From Kitasatospora sp. NBC_00240 (lineage in GTDB: Bacteria > Actinomycetota > Actinomycetes > Streptomycetales > Streptomycetaceae): a stretch of 64,000 nt of DNA. A program made the position numbers and the translations under genes. The first letter of the stretch is position 1, and every line of letters starts with the position of its first letter. The stretch covers positions 5,704,001-5,768,000 of the forward strand of contig NZ_JAPEMU010000001.1 of NCBI RefSeq assembly GCF_026342405.1, in the 5' to 3' direction. The notes beneath the pieces are model-generated. The model did not search any database. It saw only the letters and a program-made list of their open reading frames with translations, and had not been told where the DNA came from. Positions 28,619 to 37,101 of this stretch are shown piece by piece.

Positions 28619-28938
28619 TGGCTGCAGAGATCACGAGCAAGACGTTCACGGACCCCCGTGACGTTCTGGTGAAGCCGGTCATCTCCGAGAAGAGCTACGC
28701 GCTCCTCGACGAGAACAAGTACACGTTCGTCGTGTCGCCGGGCGCCAACAAGACCCAGATCAAGCAGGCCGTCGAGGCGGTCTTCTCGGTCAAGGTCGAG
28801 TCGGTCAACACGCTCAACCGTCAGGGCAAGCGCAAGCGCTCCAAGACGGGCTTTGGCAAGCGCAAGGACACCAAGCGCGCCATCGTGACGCTGGCCGAGG
28901 GCAACCGCATCGACATCTTCGGGGGTCCGGTCTCCTAA
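28618..28938 (+). CDS. rplW: 50S ribosomal protein L23
   Basis: 106 residues. L23 sits at the exit of the peptide tunnel and docks trigger factor and SRP. The segment DPRDVLVKPVISEKSYALLD is the conserved N-terminal part and KRSKTGFGKRKDTKRAIVTL the basic rRNA-binding part. The TGATG overlap with rplD implies coupled translation; rplB follows after 43 nt. Confidence 0.97.
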   Translation: MAAEITSKTFTDPRDVLVKPVISEKSYALLDENKYTFVVSPGANKTQIKQAVEAVFSVKVESVNTLNRQGKRKRSKTGFGKRKDTKRAIVTLAEGNRIDIFGGPVS

Positions 28939-28981
28939 CGGAGACTCGGATCGTCGATAAGGACGAGGACGAGAGAGCCAA

Positions 28982-29818
<837 letters not shown>

Positions 29819-29829
29819 GAGCAGGTCAG

Positions 29830-30111
29830 ATGCCGCGCAGTCTCAAGAAGGGCCCCTTCATCGACGGCCACCTTCTCAAGAAGGTGGACGCGCAGAACGA
29901 GGCGGGTACCCAGAACGTCATCAAGACCTGGTCCCGTCGCTCCGTGATCTTCCCGGCCATGCTCGGCCACACGATCGCGGTCCACGATGGCCGTAAGCAC
30001 GTCCCGGTGTTCGTCACCGAGTCGATGGTCGGCCACAAGCTCGGCGAGTTCGCGCCGACGCGTACCTTCCGCGGTCACGTCAAGGACGACCGCAAGTCGA
30101 AGCGTCGCTAG
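29830..30111 (+). CDS. rpsS: 30S ribosomal protein S19
   Basis: 93 residues, starting MPRSLKKGPFIDGHLLKKVD. S19 forms a head complex with S13 and contacts tRNA and the L5 bridge. The conserved GHKLGEFAPTRTFRGHVKDD is complete. AGGAGC lies upstream. rplV starts 50 nt after the stop. Confidence 0.98.
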   Translation: MPRSLKKGPFIDGHLLKKVDAQNEAGTQNVIKTWSRRSVIFPAMLGHTIAVHDGRKHVPVFVTESMVGHKLGEFAPTRTFRGHVKDDRKSKRR

Positions 30112-30161
30112 TCGCCAGCGAGATTACCGACTCAATGACTTACACCAGCAAGGGGACAACC

Positions 30162-30509
30162 ATGGAAGCCAGGGCCCAGGCGCGGTACATCCGCGTCACG
30201 CCCATGAAGGCCCGCCGCGTGGTGGACCTCATCCGTGGCCTGAACGCCACGGAGGCCCAGGCGGTCCTGCGTTTCGCTCCGCAGGCCGCTACCGTGCCGG
30301 TCGGCAAGGTGCTCGACAGCGCCATTGCCAACGCCGTGCACAACTACAACCACAACAACGTGGACGACCTCGTCATCAGCGAGGCGTACGTTGACGAGGG
30401 CCCGACCCTGAAGCGGTTCCGTCCGCGCGCCCAGGGCCGTGCCTACCGGATCCGCAAGCGGACCAGCCACATCACCGTGGTCGTCAGCAGCAAGGAAGGG
30501 ACCCGGTAA
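30162..30509 (+). CDS. rplV: 50S ribosomal protein L22
   Basis: 115 residues from ATG 30162 (MEARAQARYIRVTPMKARRV). An in-frame ATG at 30135 would add nine residues, but the internal ATG has AAGGGGAC upstream and gives the length typical of streptomycetes. L22 spans the exit tunnel; its hairpin tip GPTLKRFRPRAQGRAYRIRK is the site where changes can give macrolide resistance and looks normal. Its TAA stop shares a base with the rpsC ATG (TAATG). Confidence 0.96.
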   Translation: MEARAQARYIRVTPMKARRVVDLIRGLNATEAQAVLRFAPQAATVPVGKVLDSAIANAVHNYNHNNVDDLVISEAYVDEGPTLKRFRPRAQGRAYRIRKRTSHITVVVSSKEGTR

Positions 30510-31345
30510 TGGGCCAGAAGGTTAACCCGCACGGGTTCCGTCTCGGCATCAGCACGGACTTCAAGTCCCGCTGGTACGCCGACAAGCTGTACTCGGACTA
30601 CGTCAAGGAAGACGTTGCCATTCGTCGCATGATGACGAAGGGCATGGAGCGCGCCGGCATCTCGAAGGTTGAGATCGAGCGCACCCGCGACCGCGTCCGG
30701 GTCGACATCCACACCGCCCGCCCCGGCATCGTCATCGGTCGCCGTGGCACCGAGGCCGACCGCATCCGCGGCGACCTCGAGAAGCTGACCGGCAAGCAGG
30801 TCCAGCTGAACATCCTCGAGGTCAAGAACCCCGAGCTGGACGCCCAGCTCGTGGCTCAGGGCGTCGCGGAGCAGCTGTCCTCGCGCGTCTCCTTCCGTCG
30901 TGCCATGCGCAAGAGCATGCAGGGCACCATGAAGTCGGGCGCCAAGGGCATCAAGGTCCAGTGCTCCGGTCGTCTCGGCGGCGCCGAGATGAGCCGTTCG
31001 GAGTTCTACCGCGAGGGTCGTGTGCCGCTGCACACCCTTCGCGCGAACGTCGACTACGGCTTCTTCGAGGCCAAGACGACCTTCGGCCGCATCGGCGTGA
31101 AGGTCTGGATCTACAAGGGCGACGTCAAGAACATCGCCGAGGTCCGCGCTGAGAACGCTGCTGCCCGCTCGGGCAACCGTCCGGCCCGCAACGACGCCCG
31201 CCCCGCGCGTGGCGGCGAGCGCGGTGGCCGTGGCGGCGAGCGCGGTGGCGCACGTGGTGGCGCCCGTCGTCCCCAGAACACCGAGGCTCCGGCCGCGGCT
31301 GTGACGGAGACGCCGGCTGCCGAGAGCACCGGAACGGAGGCCTGA
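30509..31345 (+). CDS. rpsC: 30S ribosomal protein S3
   Basis: 278 residues, starting MGQKVNPHGFRLGISTDFKS. The KH domain lies around RPGIVIGRRGTEADRIRGDL and the C-terminal S3 domain around GVKVWIYKGDV. The final ~60 residues are a disordered tail: an arginine/glycine-rich part with two GGERGG units, then an Ala/Thr/Glu-rich end. Such tails are common in actinobacterial S3 but absent in E. coli. S3 lies at the mRNA entry and helps unwind mRNA. Confidence 0.97.
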   Translation: MGQKVNPHGFRLGISTDFKSRWYADKLYSDYVKEDVAIRRMMTKGMERAGISKVEIERTRDRVRVDIHTARPGIVIGRRGTEADRIRGDLEKLTGKQVQLNILEVKNPELDAQLVAQGVAEQLSSRVSFRRAMRKSMQGTMKSGAKGIKVQCSGRLGGAEMSRSEFYREGRVPLHTLRANVDYGFFEAKTTFGRIGVKVWIYKGDVKNIAEVRAENAAARSGNRPARNDARPARGGERGGRGGERGGARGGARRPQNTEAPAAAVTETPAAESTGTEA

Positions 31346-31350
31346 CCGAC

Positions 31351-31770
31351 ATGCTGATCCCCCGTCGGGTCAAGCACCGCAAGCAGCACCACCCGAAGCG
31401 CCGTGGCGCTGCCAAGGGTGGCACCGAGCTCGCCTTCGGCGAGTACGGCATCCAGGCCGTCACCCCGGCCTACGTGACGAACCGGCAGATCGAGTCCGCT
31501 CGTATCGCCGTCACCCGTCACATCAAGCGTGGCGGCAAGGTCTGGATCAACATCTACCCGGACCGTCCGCTCACCAAGAAGCCGGCCGAGACCCGCATGG
31601 GTTCCGGTAAGGGTTCGCCCGAGTGGTGGATCGCGAACGTGCACCCGGGTCGGGTCATGTTCGAGCTGTCGTACCCCAACGAGAAGGTGGCTCGTGAGGC
31701 GCTGACCCGCGCAGCTCACAAGCTCCCGATGAAGTGCCGGATCATCCGGCGCGAGGCAGGTGAGAGCTGA
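31351..31770 (+). CDS. rplP: 50S ribosomal protein L16
   Basis: 139 residues, beginning MLIPRRVKHRKQHHPKRRGA. L16 organises the A-site tRNA region of the 50S subunit and is a late assembly protein. PAYVTNRQIESARIAVTRHI and RMGSGKGSPEWWIANVHPGR are the conserved blocks. Its stop overlaps rpmC by one base (TGATG). Confidence 0.98.
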   Translation: MLIPRRVKHRKQHHPKRRGAAKGGTELAFGEYGIQAVTPAYVTNRQIESARIAVTRHIKRGGKVWINIYPDRPLTKKPAETRMGSGKGSPEWWIANVHPGRVMFELSYPNEKVAREALTRAAHKLPMKCRIIRREAGES

Positions 31771-31994
31771 TGTCGGCCGGCACCAAGGCTGCTGAGCTTC
31801 GCGAGCTGGACAACGAGGGTCTCGTTGCCAAGCTCCGTGAGGCCAAGGAGGAGCTGTTCAACCTCCGCTTCCAGGCGGCGACCGGGCAGCTCGACAACCA
31901 CGGACGGCTCAAGCTCGTCCGTAAGGACATCGCGCGGATCTACACCCTGATGCGCGAGCGCGAGCTGGGCATCGAGACGGTGGAGAACGCCTGA
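31770..31994 (+). CDS. rpmC: 50S ribosomal protein L29
   Basis: 74 residues, mostly two helices, with the conserved LVAKLREAKEELFNLRFQAA and IARIYTLMRERELG. L29 lies near the tunnel exit next to L23. It shares single-base overlaps with both rplP and rpsQ, so the three are translated as a coupled series. Confidence 0.97.
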   Translation: MSAGTKAAELRELDNEGLVAKLREAKEELFNLRFQAATGQLDNHGRLKLVRKDIARIYTLMRERELGIETVENA

Positions 31995-32272
31995 TGACTG
32001 AGAACACCACCAACGAAGAGACGCGCGGTTTCCGCAAGACCCGTGAGGGTCTCGTCGTCAGCGACAAGATGGACAAGACCGTCGTCGTCGCCGTCGAGGA
32101 CCGCGTCAAGCACGCTCTGTACGGCAAGGTCATCCGCCGTACGAACAAGCTGAAGGCGCACGACGAGGCAAACGCCTGCGGCATCGGCGACCGGGTTCTC
32201 CTCGCGGAGACCCGCCCGCTGTCCGCGACGAAGCGCTGGCGCGTCGTCGAGATCCTCGAGAAGGCCAAGTAA
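31994..32272 (+). CDS. rpsQ: 30S ribosomal protein S17
   Basis: 92 residues. The OB-fold core GLVVSDKMDKTVVVAVEDRV and VLLAETRPLSATKRWRVVEI identify S17, a primary binder of the 16S rRNA 5' domain. It is the last gene of the S10 part; a 102-nt spacer without obvious terminator separates it from rplN, so read-through into the spc genes is likely. Confidence 0.97.
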   Translation: MTENTTNEETRGFRKTREGLVVSDKMDKTVVVAVEDRVKHALYGKVIRRTNKLKAHDEANACGIGDRVLLAETRPLSATKRWRVVEILEKAK

Positions 32273-32374
32273 CGAAGTTGTCCGGGTACGGCCGTATGTG
32301 CATCAGGCTCCTCGCGAGCGCTGGTGTGAGCAGCGGCCGGCCCGCCAACTCTCGTTGACGATCAGGAGAAAGCT

Positions 32375-32746
32375 GTGATCCAGCAGGAGTCGCGACTGCG
32401 TGTCGCCGACAACACGGGCGCAAAGGAAATCCTTTGCATCCGCGTTCTCGGTGGTTCCGGTCGCCGCTACGCCGGTATCGGGGACGTCATTGTCGCGACC
32501 GTCAAGGACGCGATCCCCGGTGGTTCGGTGAAGAAGGGTGACGTCGTCAAGTGCGTCATCGTCCGCACCGTGAAGTCGCGCCGTCGTCCCGACGGTTCGT
32601 ACATCCGGTTCGACGAGAACGCCGCGGTGGTTCTGAAGAACACCGATGGTGACCCCCGTGGAACCCGCATCTTCGGCCCGGTGGGCCGCGAGCTGCGTGA
32701 CAAGAAGTTCATGAAGATCATCTCGCTTGCGCCGGAGGTGCTCTAA
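32375..32746 (+). CDS. rplN: 50S ribosomal protein L14
   Basis: The GTG start at 32375, with CAGGAGAAAG upstream, gives a 123-residue protein starting MIQQESRLRVADNTGAKEIL. L14 forms an intersubunit bridge and binds the silencing factor RsfS. The conserved RRPDGSYIRFDENAAVVL and GTRIFGPVGRELR are intact. It opens the spc part of the cluster and is followed by rplX after 3 nt. Confidence 0.98.
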   Translation: MIQQESRLRVADNTGAKEILCIRVLGGSGRRYAGIGDVIVATVKDAIPGGSVKKGDVVKCVIVRTVKSRRRPDGSYIRFDENAAVVLKNTDGDPRGTRIFGPVGRELRDKKFMKIISLAPEVL

Positions 32747-32749
32747 CCC

Positions 32750-33073
32750 ATGGCGAACAGCATGAAGATCAAGAAGGGTGACCTGGTTCAGGTCATCACC
32801 GGCAAGGACCGCGGGAAGCAGGGCAAGGTCATTCAGGCCATGCCCGCGACCAACAAGGTTCTCGTCGAGGGTGTGAACCGGGTCAAGAAGCACACCAAGC
32901 CCGGCCAGGGCACTCAGGGTGGCATTGTCACCGTCGAGGCCCCGGTGCACGTTTCCAACGTGCAGCTGGTCGTCGAGAAGGACGGCAAGAAGGTCGTCAC
33001 TCGCGTTGGTTACCGCTTCGATGACGAGGGCAACAAGATCCGCGTTGCCAAGCGAACCGGTGAGGACATCTGA
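32750..33073 (+). CDS. rplX: 50S ribosomal protein L24
   Basis: 107 residues with the KOW motif KKGDLVQVITGKDRGKQGKV. L24 initiates 50S assembly. GGAGGTG lies inside the end of rplN. The stop overlaps rplE by one base (TGATG). Confidence 0.98.
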   Translation: MANSMKIKKGDLVQVITGKDRGKQGKVIQAMPATNKVLVEGVNRVKKHTKPGQGTQGGIVTVEAPVHVSNVQLVVEKDGKKVVTRVGYRFDDEGNKIRVAKRTGEDI

Positions 33074-33651
33074 TGTCTGAGACGACCATCGAGAACGTTG
33101 AGAAGGTGGCCCCCCGCCTCAAGGAGCGTTACAACTCCGAGATCAAGGGCCAGCTCAAGGAGGAGTTCTCCTACGAGAACGTCATGCTGATCCCCGGCCT
33201 GGTCAAGGTCGTGGTCAACATGGGTGTGGGCGAGGCCGCCCGCGACTCCAAGCTGATCGAGGGCGCGATCCGCGACCTCACCGCCATCACCGGTCAGAAG
33301 CCGGCGGTGACGAAGGCTCGCAAGTCCATCGCGCAGTTCAAGCTGCGTGAGGGCCAGCCGATCGGCACCCACGTCACCCTCCGTGGTGACCGCATGTGGG
33401 AGTTCCTGGACCGTCTGGTGTCGCTGGCTCTGCCGCGTATCCGTGACTTCCGCGGTCTCTCCCCCAAGCAGTTCGACGGCCGTGGCAACTACACCTTCGG
33501 TCTGACCGAGCAGGTTATGTTCCACGAGATCGACCAGGACAAGGTCGACCGTCAGCGCGGTATGGACATCACCGTCGTGACCACCGCTCAGACCGACGAC
33601 GAGGGCCGGGCGCTCCTGCGCGCTCTGGGCTTCCCGTTCAAGGAGGCGTGA
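33073..33651 (+). CDS. rplE: 50S ribosomal protein L5
   Basis: 192 residues, a few longer at the N-terminus than typical because of the acidic MSETTIENVEKVAP leader. L5 binds 5S rRNA and bridges to S13. The signature LIPGLVKVVVNMGVGEAARD and VTLRGDRMWEFLDRLVSLAL are clear, as is the C-terminal RGMDITVVTTAQTDDEGRAL. rpsN follows after 7 nt with its AGGAGG inside the rplE end. Confidence 0.98.
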   Translation: MSETTIENVEKVAPRLKERYNSEIKGQLKEEFSYENVMLIPGLVKVVVNMGVGEAARDSKLIEGAIRDLTAITGQKPAVTKARKSIAQFKLREGQPIGTHVTLRGDRMWEFLDRLVSLALPRIRDFRGLSPKQFDGRGNYTFGLTEQVMFHEIDQDKVDRQRGMDITVVTTAQTDDEGRALLRALGFPFKEA

Positions 33652-33658
33652 GCCGCAC

Positions 33659-33844
33659 ATGGCGAAGAAGTCCCTCATCGCGAAGGCCGAGCGCAAGCCG
33701 AAGTTCGGCGTGCGGGCCTACACCCGGTGCCAGCGCTGCGGTCGTCCGCACTCGGTGTACCGCAAGTTCGGCCTCTGCCGTGTGTGCCTCCGTGAGATGG
33801 CCCACCGCGGCGAGCTGCCGGGCGTGACCAAGAGCTCCTGGTAG
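33659..33844 (+). CDS. rpsN: 30S ribosomal protein S14, zinc-binding type Z
   Basis: 61 residues, the short zinc form. Two CxxC pairs are visible, CQRC and CRVC, separated by GRPHSVYRKFGL, which together bind one zinc ion. Zinc-free S14 paralogues, where present in actinobacteria, are usually Zur-controlled and located elsewhere. It is the last gene before a 268-nt spacer carrying a new promoter. Confidence 0.98.
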   Translation: MAKKSLIAKAERKPKFGVRAYTRCQRCGRPHSVYRKFGLCRVCLREMAHRGELPGVTKSSW

Positions 33845-33893
33845 TCCAGGCAGTTCTCGTCAACTAGCGAAGCAGTGGTGCCCGATCCCACAG

Positions 33894-33931
33894 AGCCCTT
33901 TTTTGGGGCTGCGTACGGAATCCCGTAAGGT
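33894..33931 (+). promoter_or_regulatory. Internal promoter of the spc operon, before rpsH
   Basis: -35 TTGGGG (33903-33908), 17-bp spacer, -10 TAAGGT (33926-33931). The -35 lies within a small hairpin AGCCC(T6)GGGGCT (33894-33910), which may end transcription from upstream. A 12-bp near-perfect inverted repeat (33880-33891 with 33933-33944) brackets the promoter. Confidence 0.6.
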
Positions 33932-33937
33932 AGTGGG

Positions 33938-34112
33938 GTCGGGCCCCCTGTCGCGGCAGCTCCGTAGCTGCTGACGACCCTCTTCGGAGGGCTCGCACTT
34001 AGTCTTACGACGCCGCAGGTCCCCTGCGTCTGTGCCCCTGCCCGCACTCCTCGGAGTGCGGCGGGGGGACCTGGCGCGGAGAAACCACGGCGAGAGAGGC
34101 CTGAGGCCCATC
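33938..34112 (+). promoter_or_regulatory. Structured leader of rpsH
   Basis: About 175 nt between the predicted start site and rpsH. Three hairpins are visible: GCAGCT/AGCTGC (from 33956), CCCTC/GAGGG closed by a TTCG tetraloop (33979-33992), and a strong GCACTC/GAGTGC stem with a CTCG loop flanked by C-rich and G-rich arms (about 34036-34072). S8 is the classical repressor of the spc operon, so this could be its target (inference). Confidence 0.5.
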
Positions 34113-34520
34113 ATGACCATGACCGACCCCATCGCAGACATGCTCACGCGTCTGCGTAACGCGAACTCGGCGTACCACGACACCGTGGCGATGCCGGCCA
34201 GCAAGATCAAGGCGCACGTCGCCGAGATCCTGCAGCAGGAGGGTTTCATCTCCTCCTGGAAGGTTGAGGAGCCGCAGGAGAACGAGGTCGGCAAGAAGCT
34301 GACCATCGAGCTCAAGTTCGGCCCCAACCGTGAGCGCTCGATCGCTGGCATCAAGCGGATCAGCAAGCCGGGCCTGCGGGTCTACGCAAAGTCCACCAAC
34401 CTGCCGAAGGTGCTCGGCGGCCTGGGCGTGGCGATCATCTCCACGTCTTCGGGTCTCCTCACTGACAAGCAGGCCGCCAAGAAGGGCGTAGGCGGAGAAG
34501 TTCTCGCCTACGTCTGGTAA
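34113..34520 (+). CDS. rpsH: 30S ribosomal protein S8
   Basis: 135 residues from ATG 34113 (MTMTDPIADMLTRLRNANSA), with TGAGG 6 nt upstream; ATG 34119 would drop two residues. S8 binds the central 16S domain. A short insertion, EEPQENEVGKK, follows SSWKV and makes it slightly longer than the usual streptomycete protein. The C-terminus KKGVGGEVLAYVW is standard. Confidence 0.97.
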   Translation: MTMTDPIADMLTRLRNANSAYHDTVAMPASKIKAHVAEILQQEGFISSWKVEEPQENEVGKKLTIELKFGPNRERSIAGIKRISKPGLRVYAKSTNLPKVLGGLGVAIISTSSGLLTDKQAAKKGVGGEVLAYVW

Positions 34521-34542
34521 TTCGGGAAACGGAGGTACAGCA

Positions 34543-35082
34543 ATGTCGCGCATTGGACGGCTGCCCATCCCGGTTCCCGCCGGCGTGGACGTCACCATCG
34601 ATGGCCAGGCGGTCTCGGTGAAGGGTCCCAAGGGATCCCTCACCCACGTTGTCGCCGCGCCGATCGAGATCGGCAAGGGCGAGGACGGCAACCTGCTCGT
34701 CACCCGCCCGAACGACGAGCGTCAGTCGAAGGCCCTTCACGGCCTTTCCCGCACGCTGGTGGCGAACATGATCACCGGCGTGACCGCGGGCTACCGCAAG
34801 TCGCTGGAGATCAGCGGTGTTGGTTACCGAGTCGCAGCGAAGGGCTCCAACATGGAGTTCCAGCTCGGCTACAGCCACCCGATTCTGATCGAGGCCCCGG
34901 AGGGCATCTCCTTCGTGGTCGAGTCGCCCACCAAGTTCCACGTGGACGGGATCGACAAGCAGCTGGTCGGCGAGGTTTCGGCCAAGATCCGCAAGCTGCG
35001 TAAGCCCGACCCGTACAAGGCCAAGGGCGTCAAGTACGCGGGCGAGGTCATCCGCCGCAAGGTCGGAAAGAGCGGTAAGTAA
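34543..35082 (+). CDS. rplF: 50S ribosomal protein L6
   Basis: 179 residues, full length, starting MSRIGRLPIPVPAGVDVTID. L6 lies near the factor-binding site of the 50S subunit. The C-terminal signature RKPDPYKAKGVKYAGEVIRR is intact. ACGGAGGTAC precedes the start; rplR follows after 3 nt. Confidence 0.98.
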   Translation: MSRIGRLPIPVPAGVDVTIDGQAVSVKGPKGSLTHVVAAPIEIGKGEDGNLLVTRPNDERQSKALHGLSRTLVANMITGVTAGYRKSLEISGVGYRVAAKGSNMEFQLGYSHPILIEAPEGISFVVESPTKFHVDGIDKQLVGEVSAKIRKLRKPDPYKAKGVKYAGEVIRRKVGKSGK

Positions 35083-35085
35083 GCC

Positions 35086-35469
35086 ATGAGTCTTTCTGTC
35101 AAGATCGGCAAGGGCAACGCCTACAAGCCCTCCGCCCGTAAGCGCCGCGCGATCCGCGTTCGCAAGCGCGTCACCGGTACCGAGCTGCGTCCGCGCCTCG
35201 TTGTGACGCGTTCGAACCGCCACATGGTCGCCCAGGTCATCGACGACGGCAAGGGTCACACCCTGGCGTCGGCGTCCACCCTCGACGTGTCCATCAAGGG
35301 CGTCGAGGGCGACAAGACCGAGCTGGCCAAGAAGGTCGGAGCCCTGGTCGCCGAGCGCGCCAAGGCCGCCGGCATCGAGTCGGTCGTCTTCGACCGCGCG
35401 GGCAACCGGTACGCAGGCCGCATCGCCGCTCTGGCCGATGCTGCCCGCGAGGCCGGGCTCGACTTCTAA
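35086..35469 (+). CDS. rplR: 50S ribosomal protein L18
   Basis: 127 residues. L18 carries 5S rRNA into the central protuberance with L5. The basic N-terminus SARKRRAIRVRKRVTGTELR and RLVVTRSNRHMVAQVIDD, and the C-terminal VFDRAGNRYAGRIAALADAA identify it. It follows rplF by 3 nt and precedes rpsE by 48 nt. Confidence 0.98.
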   Translation: MSLSVKIGKGNAYKPSARKRRAIRVRKRVTGTELRPRLVVTRSNRHMVAQVIDDGKGHTLASASTLDVSIKGVEGDKTELAKKVGALVAERAKAAGIESVVFDRAGNRYAGRIAALADAAREAGLDF

Positions 35470-35517
35470 GCCGCTCGTCGGCTCAGTCGACGGACGTAAT
35501 CGAGAGAGGTAATTCCA

Positions 35518-36135
35518 ATGGCTGGACCCCAGCGCCGCGGTAGCGGCGCCGGCGGCGGCACCGGCGGTGGCGAGCGGCGTGACCGTAAGCGCGACGGCGG
35601 CGCCCCCGTCGTCGAGAAGAGCGCTTACGTCGAGCGTGTCGTCGCGATCAACCGTGTCGCCAAGGTAGTCAAGGGTGGTCGTCGTTTCAGCTTCACCGCG
35701 CTGGTCGTGGTGGGCGACGGTGACGGCACCGTAGGTGTCGGATACGGCAAGGCGAAGGAGGTTCCGGCCGCCATCGCCAAGGGTGTTGAGGAGGCCAAGA
35801 AGAACTTCTTCAAGGTCCCCCGTATCCAGGGCACCATCCCTCACCCGATCCAGGGCGAGAAGGCTGCCGGCGTCGTGCTCCTGAAGCCGGCTGCCCCCGG
35901 TACCGGCGTTATCGCCGGTGGCCCGGTGCGTGCCGTTCTGGAGTGCGCCGGCATCCACGACATCCTGTCGAAGTCGCTCGGCTCTTCGAACGCGATCAAC
36001 ATCGTGCACGCCACGGTCACCGCTCTGAAGGGCCTCGTGCGCCCCGAAGAGGTCGCGGCCCGTCGTGGCCTGCCGCTGGAGGACGTGGCCCCCGCTGCCC
36101 TGCTGCGGGCGCGTGCTGCTGGGGTGAGCGCCTGA
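35518..36135 (+). CDS. rpsE: 30S ribosomal protein S5
   Basis: 205 residues. The first 35 form a glycine/arginine-rich, probably disordered extension typical of actinobacterial S5. The double-stranded-RNA-binding core follows (YVERVVAINRVAKVVKGGRR), then PAAPGTGVIAGGPVRAVLE. S5 affects decoding fidelity. The stop shares a base with rpmD (TGATG). Confidence 0.98.
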   Translation: MAGPQRRGSGAGGGTGGGERRDRKRDGGAPVVEKSAYVERVVAINRVAKVVKGGRRFSFTALVVVGDGDGTVGVGYGKAKEVPAAIAKGVEEAKKNFFKVPRIQGTIPHPIQGEKAAGVVLLKPAAPGTGVIAGGPVRAVLECAGIHDILSKSLGSSNAINIVHATVTALKGLVRPEEVAARRGLPLEDVAPAALLRARAAGVSA

Positions 36136-36317
36136 TGGCTCGCCTCAAGATCACGCAGACCAAGTCCTACATCGGTAGCAAGCAGAACCACCGTGACACC
36201 CTTCGTTCGCTTGGTCTCAAGCGGATGAACGACGTGGTCGTGAAGGAGGACCGTCCCGAGATCCGCGGGATGGCCCAGACTGTCCGTCACCTCGTCACGG
36301 TCGAGGAGGTTGACTGA
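36135..36317 (+). CDS. rpmD: 50S ribosomal protein L30
   Basis: 60 residues, complete, with the conserved ITQTKSYIGSKQNHRDTLRS and LGLKRMNDVVV. L30 is a small late-assembling protein of the 50S subunit. It is coupled to rpsE by a one-base overlap, and its 3' end carries GAGGAGG, which serves rplO. Confidence 0.97.
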   Translation: MARLKITQTKSYIGSKQNHRDTLRSLGLKRMNDVVVKEDRPEIRGMAQTVRHLVTVEEVD

Positions 36318-36318
36318 C

Positions 36319-36771
36319 ATGGCGGACTCTCCGCTGAAGGTCCACAACCTGCGTCCCGCCCCGGGTGCCAAGACCGCCAAGACCCGCGTGGGTCGTGGCG
36401 AGGCGTCCAAGGGTAAGACCGCCGGTCGTGGCACCAAGGGCACCAAGGCCCGCTACCAGGTTCCGACGCGCTTCGAGGGTGGGCAGATGCCCCTCCACAT
36501 GCGTCTGCCGAAGCTCAAGGGCTTCAAGAACCCGTTCAAGATCACCTTCCAGGTGGTCAACCTCGACAAGCTGTCCGAGCTCTACCCGCAGGGTGGAGAG
36601 GTCACCGTCGAGGACCTGGTCGCCAAGGGCGCGGTTCGCAAGAACTCGCTCGTCAAGGTGCTCGGCACCGGCGACATCTCGGTCGCGCTGCAGGTTTCGG
36701 TTGACGCCGTCTCCGGCTCCGCCGCCGAGAAGATCACCGCCGCCGGCGGCACCGTCACCGAGCTCATCTGA
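36319..36771 (+). CDS. rplO: 50S ribosomal protein L15
   Basis: 150 residues from ATG 36319 (MADSPLKVHNLRPAPGAKTA), which has GAGGAGGT 8 nt upstream; an in-frame ATG at 36310 is less likely. L15 is a late assembly protein in the core of the 50S subunit. The glycine-rich N-terminal half, VGRGEASKGKTAGRGTKGTK, is typical. A terminator follows. Confidence 0.97.
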   Translation: MADSPLKVHNLRPAPGAKTAKTRVGRGEASKGKTAGRGTKGTKARYQVPTRFEGGQMPLHMRLPKLKGFKNPFKITFQVVNLDKLSELYPQGGEVTVEDLVAKGAVRKNSLVKVLGTGDISVALQVSVDAVSGSAAEKITAAGGTVTELI

Positions 36772-36786
36772 GTCCGCTGACACTCG

Positions 36787-36820
36787 GGCCCCGCACTTCC
36801 CGCAAGGGAGGTGCGGGGCC
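36787..36820 (+). terminator. Terminator after rplO
   Basis: A 15-bp stem with one G-T pair, left arm GGCCCCGCACTTCCC and a GCAA tetraloop, 15 nt after rplO; no long T-tract. Confidence 0.85.
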
Positions 36821-37101
36821 TGTCGCATTTCCCGGCGGACCCTCCGGTGCTCCGGACACGGATTTCTCATCCAGAACCGGCAAGTCTTTTGTATGGCAAA
36901 ACCGGTCATCCCGTACCCCATGCGTGGGGGAGGGGCGGCACGCGCTTCTGTCGAGTGGCCGTGCACTGTTAGAGTCCGTGGAGTTCCCTTGTAGGCTCGC
37001 GCAGCTCTGTCCGCGCCCGTCCGCCGGGGAGCGAGACCGCAAACTCCCCCCATCAGGACCGACCCTCCCGCCGACGACGCGCGGGAGGCGCAGGAGGCAC
37101 C
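36821..37101 (+). promoter_or_regulatory. secY promoter and leader region
   Basis: The 330-nt rplO-secY gap holds no gene beyond the terminator. Two overlapping promoter candidates are visible: TTAGAG (36969-36974), 17 nt, TAGGCT (36992-36997); and TAGAGT (36970-36975), a perfect -10, with a weak -35. Either gives a leader of about 100 nt. Confidence 0.55.
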
